From Streptantibioticus_A sp037034305 (GTDB lineage Bacteria; Actinomycetota; Actinomycetes; Streptomycetales; Streptomycetaceae): 64,000 nt of DNA. The stretch lies in NCBI GenBank assembly GCA_037034305.1, contig JBAGJY010000001.1, forward strand, positions 476,140 to 540,139. The letters run 5' to 3'. The notes under the pieces were generated by a model that saw only the letters and a list, made by a program, of their open reading frames with translations, made no database searches and was not told the DNA's origin. Both the position numbers and the translations under genes were made by a program. The first letter of the stretch is position 1; every line of letters begins with the position of its first letter. Shown here piece after piece: positions 26,182-32,873 of the stretch.

Positions 26182-26441
26182 TCGCTCCTCCCCGCGGCCT
26201 CAAGAAGGGCGCGGCGTGCCTCGGTGTGCGTTATGGGAGCATCCGTGCGGCCCAGAGCGCGATCCCGCTCAAGGCGAGCGAGAGCGAGCGCATCCTCAAG
26301 GTCTTCGAGTTCAGCGGGGGAGATGAGGACGGCCGCGGGGACGCCGCGATCGGTCAGCGTGATGTGCTCGTGCTGGGCGGCTCGACGAGCCAGGTCGCCC
26401 AGCTTCCCTCGTGCTTCGGCGATGGGATATGTAGCGGACAT
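26178..26441 (-). CDS. Phd/YefM-type antitoxin
   Basis: A protein of 87 residues. The N-terminal YPIAEARGKLGDLARRAAQHEHITLTDRGVPAAVLIS is the Phd/YefM DNA-binding fold, and the acidic/basic C-terminal part would wrap the toxin. It neutralises the downstream RelE-like protein and probably represses the pair. No strong Shine-Dalgarno precedes the ATG at 26441, so the mRNA may have a short or absent leader. Confidence 0.85.
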   Translation of the reverse strand: MSATYPIAEARGKLGDLARRAAQHEHITLTDRGVPAAVLISPAELEDLEDALALARLERDRALGRTDAPITHTEARRALLEAAGRSE

Positions 26442-26495
26442 GGATCTGGTGTGCACCGCCGTCCGGCCGTAGGGGTAGAGGTCCCGCAACGCGAG

Positions 26496-26526
26496 ACGGG
26501 CTCGGCGCGTGGTGCGCCGAGCCCGT
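26496..26526 (-). terminator. Perfect 13-bp stem-loop after the ABC-2 transporter operon
   Basis: 26496-26508 pairs exactly with 26514-26526 across GTGGT. It lies 29 bp past the stop of the permease gene at 26555, and upstream of the antitoxin gene, separating the two units. Confidence 0.8.
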
Positions 26527-26554
26527 TCACGCCCCCCCTGGGGCCGGTCCGGTC

Positions 26555-27373
26555 CTACTTGGGGTCGCGGTTGAACAGCGACTTGGACCAGGCGTATCCG
26601 AGTACGGCCAGCGCCAGGCACCAGCCGACGGCCAGCCACCCGTTGTGACCGATCTCGGTGCCGAGCAGCAGCCCGCGCAGCGTCTCGATGGCCGGGGTGA
26701 ACGGCTGGTACTCGGCGATCGGCTGGAACCAGCCCGGCATCGCGTGCACCGGCACGAAGGCACTGGACAGCAGCGGCAGGACCATCAGCGGCAGGGCGTT
26801 GTTGCTGGCCGCCTCGGCGTTCGGGCTGGACAGGCCCATCCCGACCGCGATCCAGGTGAGGGCCAGGGCGACGAGCGCCAGCAGCCCCACCGCCAACATC
26901 CAGTCCACAGCGGTGGCATGCGGTGCCCGGAACCCGATGGCCACCGCGACGGCCCCGACGAGCACCACGCTCATCACGCACTGCAGCACGCTGCCGACGA
27001 CGTGCCCGATGAGCACCGACCCGCGGTGGATCGCCATCGTGCGGAAGCGGGCGATGATGCCCTCGGTCATGTCCGTGGCGACGGACACCGCGCTGCCGAT
27101 CGTGGTGCCGCCGATGGTCAGCATCAGGATGCCCGGGACGAGATATGCGAGGTACTGGGACCGGTCCGCCCCGCCGTGCCCGAGACCGGCGCTCATCACG
27201 TCACCGAAGATGTAGACGAACAGAAGCAGCAGCATGACCGGCGTGAGCAACAGGTTCAGCGTCATGGACGGGTAGCGCCGCGCGTGCAGCAGGTTGCGCC
27301 GCAGCATCGTGGACGAGTCGCGCACGGCGAGGGAGATCCGGGTCGGGCGGGTGGCAGCCAGGGGGGAACTCAT
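26555..27373 (-). CDS. ABC-2 type transporter permease (DrrB-like)
   Basis: A protein of 272 residues with six membrane segments and the family motifs YLVPGILMLTIGGTTIGSAVSVATDM and a late AIETLRGLLLG. It is the membrane part of a drug or lipid exporter with the ATPase encoded just upstream; ATG 27373 overlaps the ATPase TGA (ATGA). DrrB-type permeases often confer resistance to or export of hydrophobic compounds. The substrate here is unknown. Confidence 0.9.
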   Translation of the reverse strand: MSSPLAATRPTRISLAVRDSSTMLRRNLLHARRYPSMTLNLLLTPVMLLLLFVYIFGDVMSAGLGHGGADRSQYLAYLVPGILMLTIGGTTIGSAVSVATDMTEGIIARFRTMAIHRGSVLIGHVVGSVLQCVMSVVLVGAVAVAIGFRAPHATAVDWMLAVGLLALVALALTWIAVGMGLSSPNAEAASNNALPLMVLPLLSSAFVPVHAMPGWFQPIAEYQPFTPAIETLRGLLLGTEIGHNGWLAVGWCLALAVLGYAWSKSLFNRDPK

Positions 27374-28383
27374 CGGACGGTCTCCTTGGACTGGTTCGGC
27401 TGGGCGGTGGCGTCGTCGTCGGCGCCGGTCAGGGCGAAGAACACGTCGTCGAGGTCGGGCGTGTGCACGGTCAGCTCGTCCGCCTGGATGCCTTCGGAGT
27501 CCAGCCAGTTGAGGATGGAGCGCATCTCGCGCTGGCTGCCGTCGCTGGGGATCCGCAGCGCCAGCGCCTCGTCGTCCCGGGTGGCCTCGCGCAGCGCGAG
27601 GGCGGCGGACCGGTACGCGGCCGGGTCGCAGAAGCGGAGCCGGACGTGTCCGCCGGGGATGAGCCGCTTCAGCTCGTCGGCGGTGCCCTCGGCGGCGATC
27701 CTGCCCCTGTGGAGTACCGCGATGCGGTCGGCGAGTTCGTCGGCCTCCTCCAGGTACTGGGTGGTGAGGAAGACGGTGACGCCGTCGGAGACGAGTTCGC
27801 GGATGATCTGCCACATGTTGTGGCGGGAGCGCGGGTCGAGGCCGGTGGTCGGCTCGTCGAGGAAGATGATCCGCGGGTTGCCGACGAGGGTCATGGCGAT
27901 GTCGAGGCGGCGCCTCATGCCGCCGGAGTAGCTCTGGGCGGGCTTCCTGGCGGCACCGGTGAGGTCGAACCGCTCCAGCAGTTCGGCGGTGACCCGCCGC
28001 CCCTCGCGCTTGGACAGGTGGTGCAGGTCCGCCATGAGGAGCATGTTCTCCTCGCCGGTGATCAGCCCGTCGACGGCGGAGAACTGCCCGGTGACGCCGA
28101 TCGCGGCGCGTACCCCGTCCGGCGAGGTGGCGACGTCGTGGCCCGCTACCCAGGCCTGCCCGCCGTCGGCGGAGATGAGCGTGGACAGGATCTGCACGGT
28201 GGTGGTCTTGCCCGCGCCGTTGGGCCCGAGCAGCGCGAACACGGACCCGGCCGGGATGCGCAGATCGACGCCGTCGAGCACGGTCTTGTCGCCGTACGAC
28301 TTGCGCAGGCCGATGGTGGCGACGGCGGCGGACGGCTGCGGGCCGCCGTCCTGCCTGGGCGTGAGCATGACAGACGAGCGCAT
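27370..28383 (-). CDS. ABC transporter ATPase, daunorubicin-resistance type (DrrA-like)
   Basis: A protein of 337 residues from ATG 28383 with GGGAGG upstream. Walker A GPNGAGKTT, signature SYSGGMRRRLDI and Walker B IIFLDEPTTGLD are intact. The roughly 100-residue C-terminal extension with ADELTVHTPDLDDVFFALTG is characteristic of DrrA. It powers the permease downstream. It follows the DUF4097 gene by 64 bp on the same strand, so the three genes probably form one operon ending at the stem-loop at 26496-26526. Confidence 0.93.
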   Translation of the reverse strand: MRSSVMLTPRQDGGPQPSAAVATIGLRKSYGDKTVLDGVDLRIPAGSVFALLGPNGAGKTTTVQILSTLISADGGQAWVAGHDVATSPDGVRAAIGVTGQFSAVDGLITGEENMLLMADLHHLSKREGRRVTAELLERFDLTGAARKPAQSYSGGMRRRLDIAMTLVGNPRIIFLDEPTTGLDPRSRHNMWQIIRELVSDGVTVFLTTQYLEEADELADRIAVLHRGRIAAEGTADELKRLIPGGHVRLRFCDPAAYRSAALALREATRDDEALALRIPSDGSQREMRSILNWLDSEGIQADELTVHTPDLDDVFFALTGADDDATAQPNQSKETVR

Positions 28384-28447
28384 GGGTCCTCCCGTTCGGG
28401 ACTGAAGTGGCTTGGGGGTGGGGGGGTGAGGCCGGATCTCGGGCGGA

Positions 28448-29293
28448 TCAGGCCTGGGCGCGGCGGATGTCGATGTTGCCGTACCGGGTGCGGGCGTGGA
28501 TCTTGACGGTGTCCTCGGTGGTCTGCGGGGTCTGGGAGGCGGTGAGGGTGTTGCGTACCTGGCCGCCGCCGGAGCTGACGTCGAGCCAGGCGGCGGTGCC
28601 CTCGCGGACGCCGACCTCGATGGCGCCGTAGGCGGTTTCCAACTGGACGGTGCCGCAGGCCACTTCGGCCACGCGCAGGGTTCCGTGGGCGGTGGTGGCG
28701 GTGACCGAGTCCTCGGCGCGCGCGATGTCGATGTCGCCGTTGGCGCCGCTGACCCGCAGCTCGCCGGTGGCGGTGCCGACGGTCGTGGTGCCGTGCGAGT
28801 TCTTCAGTACGGCGGGGCCGTTTACGACGCCGACGCGCAGACTGCCGGAGCTGGTGGTGATCTCGGCCATGCCCTCGACGCGCTCGACGGTGATCGAGCC
28901 GTGGGAGGCGGTCAGTTGCAGCGGCCCGGTCGTCTCCAGGCGGACGTCACCCGCGGAGGTCTTCACCCGGACCTCGCCGAGCCGCCCCTCGCCGAGCACC
29001 TGGGCCCACGCGCCGGTCATCTCCACCCGCGAACCGGTGGGCAGGCCGACCGTCACGTCGACGGTGCCGGTGCGTCCGACGAGGTAGCGCGGCTTGGGGG
29101 TGCGGATGTTCAGGACGCCGCTGGCGAACGTCACCTCGGTCTGCTCCGCGGCGCGTACGTCCACGTCCCGCTGCGGGTCGCGGGGCCGCACCTCGACCAC
29201 GGTGTCGCTGCGGTCGCCCGCGCTGAACTGGATGGAACCGGCCTCCACGTGTGCGGTGGCCGAGATCGCTGCGGGAGTGTCGAAAGAAGGCAT
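28448..29293 (-). CDS. DUF4097 beta-strand repeat protein
   Basis: A protein of 281 residues with no signal peptide or membrane segment. It consists of many short beta repeats of the type G-x-[VI]-x-V-x-x-x-x-G, for example VRVKTSAGDVRLETTGPLQL and ITVERVEGMAEITTSSGSLRVG, which predict a long beta-solenoid (DUF4097/adhesin-like family). The biochemical role of the family is unknown. It heads an operon with a DrrAB-type transporter. The promoter region upstream carries several TGGCGCC-like repeats. Start supported by GAGGA upstream of ATG 29293. Confidence 0.9.
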   Translation of the reverse strand: MPSFDTPAAISATAHVEAGSIQFSAGDRSDTVVEVRPRDPQRDVDVRAAEQTEVTFASGVLNIRTPKPRYLVGRTGTVDVTVGLPTGSRVEMTGAWAQVLGEGRLGEVRVKTSAGDVRLETTGPLQLTASHGSITVERVEGMAEITTSSGSLRVGVVNGPAVLKNSHGTTTVGTATGELRVSGANGDIDIARAEDSVTATTAHGTLRVAEVACGTVQLETAYGAIEVGVREGTAAWLDVSSGGGQVRNTLTASQTPQTTEDTVKIHARTRYGNIDIRRAQA

Positions 29294-29383
29294 GGTTGTC
29301 CCGTCCTCTTGGGTCTTCGGGGCGTCCCCGGCTGCGGGGGCCTAGTGGGCGTTGGTGCGCCGATTGCGTTGACGTCATCATGG

Positions 29384-29557
29384 CACCATGGTGGCGCCAC
29401 GCGCAAGCCTGAGTGGCGCCGCACGCGGGGAGGGGGCCGAGGAGGGCCGTCCCACCTGCGGAAACGGGGAGTGGGCGCCCCGAGTCATCTGGGCGCCATG
29501 CGCCGTCCTTGCGCTTCTGGGGTGCGTGATGGCGCGGCGTGGTGCCACTCGGTGCCA
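29384..29557. promoter_or_regulatory. Cluster of TGGCGCC/TGGTGCC repeats upstream of the DUF4097 operon
   Basis: Two overlapping perfect palindromes, CACCATGGTG (29384-29393) and GTGGCGCCAC (29391-29400), are followed by GTGGCGCC at 29413-29420. A direct repeat of GGTGCCA lies at 29541-29547 and 29551-29557, one helical turn apart. The first group is about 90-125 bp before the DUF4097 start. This looks like the binding region of a repressor, but no regulator gene lies next to it. The gap 29294-29609 holds no gene that I can support. Confidence 0.55.
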
Positions 29558-29609
29558 AGTGATGCCGCGAGCCGGGGCGTGCCCTGTCAGGCAGCGGGGC
29601 GCGGCTCCG

Positions 29610-30632
29610 TCAGGCCAGCACCGAGGCCGGAGTCACGAGCCGGGCACGCTCGTAGAGTTCCCGGGCGGCGGGGGTTTTCTGGTGGGGGCGGATGCGGGCG
29701 AACATCCTCGAAACGCTTTGGTCACACTGCCCCGATTGGACCTGGGGGTAGATGTCGATGACGTTGGTCCATGTATCGCAGGCAGCTTCGAGATGGCCGA
29801 TCTCCAGCTGACGCTCGGCTAGCATCGACAGGTACCTGACGCGGTTGCGTTGGAATGAGTGGTGTCGAAGCTTGTCGGACGCTTCCAATGCCCCGATGGA
29901 ACCGCGAACGTTGCCCAACCCGTAAAGGACTTGCCCCACGTGATAGGCGAGTGAAGACGGGTTATAGGAGCCGAACGTTTTGGACCGCGACTCCGCCTTC
30001 TCCATGGCGGTTTCCGCCTCTCGGAGGTGCCTGAGAGCGCTGCCGCGATCGCCGATCTGGGCGGCGCAGTGGGCCTGTTGACCCGCGAGGAAGGCGCGCA
30101 TTCGGGGGCCAGCCTGCGGGGACGCTGCCGCTGCGGCGTCCGCCAGCCGCATTGCTTCTCGGCCGTGCCCCAGGTCGACGGCTTGGACGCTCATTCCGCG
30201 CAGCGTGGTGCAGTACGTCAGATGGTCTTCCGACGCTCCGGCGAGTTCCAGCGCCTTCAGGTAGTACTGCTGCGCCAGACCGTGCACGCCTTCGTCCACC
30301 GCCATGTACCCGGTGAGATAGCACAGGTCCGAGGCAGCGGACATCATCGCTTTGCGTACGTGTTCGGGAGCGTCTGCCCTGAGGTAGGGCGCGACGGTGT
30401 TCACGAGGAACGCGGCGGCCATGGGACGCGCGTGCCGCCCGCCGAACTGGTCGTCCAGTTCGGACACCCGCTCGGTCATCGCTATGACCATCTCGACTTC
30501 GGGCATCCCGATGCGTTGCGTGTGACCGGTTTGGATGGCTTCCATGCGGCCGACGACGTCCTGCCAGCCGGGCACGGAGAGGGCGACGGAGAACAGACCC
30601 GCGCCGAGTACGCTGCGGCGGGATGGGTCCAT
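29610..30632 (-). CDS. TPR-like regulatory protein lacking a DNA-binding domain, partner of the Xre/DUF397 genes
   Basis: A protein of 340 residues from ATG 30632, with AAGGAGG six bases upstream. It starts MDPSRRSVLGAGLFSVALSVPG, a stretch that in many Streptomyces regulators follows an N-terminal Xre domain, and here stands at the start without that domain. The remainder is helical and TPR-like (LRGMSVQAVDLGHGREAMRLAD, SSLAYHVGQVLYGLGN), as in tetratricopeptide sensor parts of such regulators. The RRSVLGAG stretch resembles a twin-arginine signal, but export seems unlikely. Third gene of an operon with the Xre and DUF397 genes. Third codon positions look less GC-rich than in neighbours. Confidence 0.75.
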   Translation of the reverse strand: MDPSRRSVLGAGLFSVALSVPGWQDVVGRMEAIQTGHTQRIGMPEVEMVIAMTERVSELDDQFGGRHARPMAAAFLVNTVAPYLRADAPEHVRKAMMSAASDLCYLTGYMAVDEGVHGLAQQYYLKALELAGASEDHLTYCTTLRGMSVQAVDLGHGREAMRLADAAAAASPQAGPRMRAFLAGQQAHCAAQIGDRGSALRHLREAETAMEKAESRSKTFGSYNPSSLAYHVGQVLYGLGNVRGSIGALEASDKLRHHSFQRNRVRYLSMLAERQLEIGHLEAACDTWTNVIDIYPQVQSGQCDQSVSRMFARIRPHQKTPAARELYERARLVTPASVLA

Positions 30633-30684
30633 GTCCAGCCTCCTTGGCTGCGGGGTCCGGTGGAGATATGGACGACTGGCCCGG

Positions 30685-30903
30685 CTAGACAGCGGGCAAG
30701 TCCCCTGTTTTGACGGCCGATATGAAGGCTGTCCACGCGTCCGCGGTGAAGACCAGGGCGGGGCCTTGGGGATCCTTCGAGTCCCGGACGGGGACGAGGC
30801 CGTTTGTGTCATCGGCTATCTCTATGCACTCGCCGCCTTGGTTGTTGCTGTACGTGGACTTCCGCCATATCGCGCCGCTCAGCTCTGGTCGTGGCGTGTG
30901 CAT
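30685..30903 (-). CDS. DUF397 small protein
   Basis: A protein of 72 residues. WRKSTYSNNQGGECIEIAD and VPVRDSKDPQGPALVFTADAWTAFI are the hallmark of DUF397, a small Streptomyces family nearly always next to an Xre regulator of the DUF5753 type (Scr1/BldB-like context). GGAGGAG nine bases upstream supports the ATG at 30903. It overlaps the end of the Xre gene by 25 bp, so the two are translationally coupled. Proposed as the small partner or toxin-like element controlled by the regulator; mechanism not established. Confidence 0.92.
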   Translation of the reverse strand: MHTPRPELSGAIWRKSTYSNNQGGECIEIADDTNGLVPVRDSKDPQGPALVFTADAWTAFISAVKTGDLPAV

Positions 30904-31739
30904 GTGTAGCACTCCTCCATCGCGGTCTTGATCAGGGCTAGTGAATCATCCGGCGGTAGTGCTTGGACTTGAGCGAGATCGTAGGTGAGTGAGTGTTCCG
31001 TCACCTGATCTGGCTGCTCTACGAGGACTCCTGGACCGATGCCCTCCAGGTAGGCCATATCCGGGCCGTCCGCAAAGGACAGCAGAGTGAGCGAACCGCC
31101 CATGATCGCGTACTCGCCTCGGTCGAACGGCATCACCTGTACGGTCACGTCGGGAGCCTGTGCCGCTTCAACGATGCGGGCCAGTTGGTCGTGCATGGTG
31201 TGAGGGCCGCCGACCGGGCGTCGAATCACGGCCTCGTCAAGTACCGCCCAAAGGAGTGGCGGTGGTGCCTTCCGCAGCAGTCGCTGACGGCTCATCCGGG
31301 CCGCTACCTTCTCTTCGATCTCCTCTTGAGACGCGCGGGGGAGACCTTTGCGCAACGCGGCGCGGGCGTACGCTTCCGTTTGCAACAAGCCAGGCACGAT
31401 CTGGGGCGAATAGCGGTAGATCTTGGTGGCCTTGGCCTCCAGAAGCACATACTTCCGCACCCAGTCCGGAAAGTCCTCCCGCGCCCGCTCGCGGACCATG
31501 TGCTCCCACAGTTCGGTGAGTTCACCGCTGGCGCCAAGCGCAGCATCGAGCGCCACGCACATGTCCCACGTCGGGGGATCGGTCCCCAACTCCACCTGGG
31601 CGATGCGGTTGTGGGAGTAGTTGAGGCGGTTGCCGAGTTCGCGTTGGGTCCAGCCCAGTCGCTCACGGTGCTTGCGGACCTTCTTGCCCAGCAGGGCGGC
31701 CAAGGAGACCGTGGGGTCGAGTTCCTTTGGTGCGGCCAT
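30879..31739 (-). CDS. Xre-family regulator with DUF5753 domain
   Basis: A protein of 286 residues. The helix-turn-helix (about residues 16-70) reads VRKHRERLGWTQRELGNRLNYSHNRIAQVELG. The DUF5753 domain (about 100-275) contains YSPQIVPGLLQTEAYARAAL, VLDEAVIRRPVGG and VQVMPFDRGEYAIMGGSLTLL. These regulators pair with DUF397 proteins and affect sporulation and secondary metabolism in Streptomyces. The gene starts an operon with DUF397 and a TPR-like regulator and diverges from two micro-genes across a 132-bp region with palindromes. Third codon positions look less GC-rich than in core genes. Confidence 0.92.
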   Translation of the reverse strand: MAAPKELDPTVSLAALLGKKVRKHRERLGWTQRELGNRLNYSHNRIAQVELGTDPPTWDMCVALDAALGASGELTELWEHMVRERAREDFPDWVRKYVLLEAKATKIYRYSPQIVPGLLQTEAYARAALRKGLPRASQEEIEEKVAARMSRQRLLRKAPPPLLWAVLDEAVIRRPVGGPHTMHDQLARIVEAAQAPDVTVQVMPFDRGEYAIMGGSLTLLSFADGPDMAYLEGIGPGVLVEQPDQVTEHSLTYDLAQVQALPPDDSLALIKTAMEECYTCTRHDQS

Positions 31740-31763
31740 CCTTCGTCGTCCTTCGTTTCAGGG

Positions 31764-31828
31764 GCTTTCAAGCACCAGAGGGCGAGAGGCTTTTGAAGCG
31801 GTTACCCCTGGTGAGCGTAGCGCTACGC
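31764..31828. promoter_or_regulatory. Palindromes between the Xre gene and divergent micro-genes
   Basis: GCTTTCAAGC (31764-31773) and GCTTTTGAAGC (31789-31799) are two closely related dyads 25 bp apart. GCGTAGCGCTACGC at 31815-31828 is a perfect 14-bp palindrome. They lie between the Xre start (31739) and the divergent GTG (31872) and are natural candidates for autoregulatory operators. Confidence 0.55.
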
Positions 31829-31871
31829 CCCGATGCTCGGAACACGAACGAGCGGGGAAGGCGAGTTACAG

Positions 31872-32072
31872 GTGCTCGAAGTAGGGGCCGTGGTGCGGGA
31901 CATGAAGACGGAGCGGGTCGGGGTCGTGATCGGGATGAATGCCGGGCGGGTGAGCCTGCGACCAGCCGGGGGTGGGGCGCCCTGGAGCGCGCTGCAAGCG
32001 GACGTGCGCACCGCCGAACCGATGGAGGAGCTGCGGGCGCGCGTCGCGGAGGTCAACGCGTGGGGGCGGTGA
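31872..32072 (+). CDS. Small conserved-looking protein, first of two overlapping micro-genes
   Basis: A protein of 66 residues from GTG 31872, with GGGAAGG at 31855-31861. The sequence VLEVGAVVRDMKTERVGVVIGMNAGRVSLRPAGGG is a small beta-barrel-like pattern with conserved-looking glycines, then an acidic helix (MEELRARVAEVNAW). Codon use is typical. I recall similar small proteins next to Xre/DUF397 genes in Streptomyces, but I know no function. It diverges from the Xre operon and overlaps the next micro-gene by 13 bp. Confidence 0.65.
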   Translation: MLEVGAVVRDMKTERVGVVIGMNAGRVSLRPAGGGAPWSALQADVRTAEPMEELRARVAEVNAWGR

Positions 32073-32302
32073 GCGGGTGCGCGGAGTGCGAACGGCTCCG
32101 CGCGGCCGAGGAGTTGGCGCGTCGCGAACGAGACCTCAGCCGTGTGACGGACTGCCGGGTGCTGGCCCAACGGCACGTTCGGGCCGCACACGTCACGGCG
32201 ACAGCCGGTAGCACAACTCCGGCCGCCCCACCTGACCGTACTGCGGAGTGCGGACCGCCTGTGCCGTCTCCACCAGGTGTTCCAGATAGCGGCGGGCCGT
32301 GA
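32060..32302 (+). CDS. Small Cys-containing protein overlapping two genes
   Basis: A protein of 80 residues from GTG 32060, preceded by GGAGG seven bases upstream (32048-32052); a second GTG at 32069 overlaps the previous stop codon. The N-terminal half, VSGCAECERLRAAEELARRERDLSRVTDCRVLAQRH, with a C-x-x-C and a third Cys, resembles small zinc-ribbon or helical proteins found beside Xre/DUF397 loci. The Pro-rich C-terminal half overlaps the end of the response-regulator gene on the other strand by 110 bp, so its true end is uncertain. Confidence 0.5.
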   Translation: MGAVSGCAECERLRAAEELARRERDLSRVTDCRVLAQRHVRAAHVTATAGSTTPAAPPDRTAECGPPVPSPPGVPDSGGP

Positions 32303-32873
32303 TGCGGGAGACGCCAACGGCCTTTGCCGCCTGAGCCGCTGACATGCCCTCCGTGGGAGCGTTCCGCAGCGCCCGCGTCACCGCGTCCAGGGTGGGGGCG
32401 CTGAGCCCCTTGGGCAGTGTGGCCGCCTCCGAGCTGCCGCGCAGTACGGACAGGGCGCGGTCCACCTCGTCCTGTCCGGTCGCCTTGCCGCCGCCCGACA
32501 GCCCGTCGCGGAAGCGGGACCAGCGCTCCATCCGGTCGCGCAGGGCCGGGAACGTGAACGGTTTGAGCAGGTACTGGACCACGCCCACGGAGACCGCCTG
32601 CCGGACGACGTCCAGGTCGCGGGCCGACGTCACCGCGATCACGTCGGCCGTGTGGCCCGCGGCGCGCATCGACCGTACGACGTGCAGCCCGTGCCCGTCC
32701 GGCAGGTGCAGGTCCAGCAGGATGAGATCAACGACGCCGCGGTCGAGGAACCGCAACGCCTCCGCGCCGGAGTGCGCGACGGCGGCCACCTCGAAGCCCG
32801 GCAGCCGCTCGACGTACGTCCGGTGTGCGCTCGCCGCCACCGGGTCGTCCTCCACCACCAGTACCCGGATCAT
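32193..32873 (-). CDS. Response regulator of a CitAB/DcuSR-type two-component system
   Basis: A protein of 226 residues. The receiver domain has the acidic pocket EDD at 8-10, phosphoacceptor Asp54 (ILLDLHLP) and Lys104 (LLKPF). The C-terminal helix-turn-helix (about 160-215) with MSAAQAAKAVGVSRITARRYLEHL is typical of CitB/DpiA/DctR regulators. Its ATG overlaps the kinase TGA (ATGA). It likely controls the divergent dicarboxylate symporter gene in response to external C4-dicarboxylates or citrate. Confidence 0.93.
   Translation of the reverse strand: MIRVLVVEDDPVAASAHRTYVERLPGFEVAAVAHSGAEALRFLDRGVVDLILLDLHLPDGHGLHVVRSMRAAGHTADVIAVTSARDLDVVRQAVSVGVVQYLLKPFTFPALRDRMERWSRFRDGLSGGGKATGQDEVDRALSVLRGSSEAATLPKGLSAPTLDAVTRALRNAPTEGMSAAQAAKAVGVSRITARRYLEHLVETAQAVRTPQYGQVGRPELCYRLSP

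Noticed and set aside
29610..30632. Twin-arginine export signal on the TPR-like regulator (SRRSVLGAG)
   Set aside because: The same segment is found inside cytoplasmic Streptomyces regulators just after their DNA-binding domain, so it is more likely a family relic than a signal.
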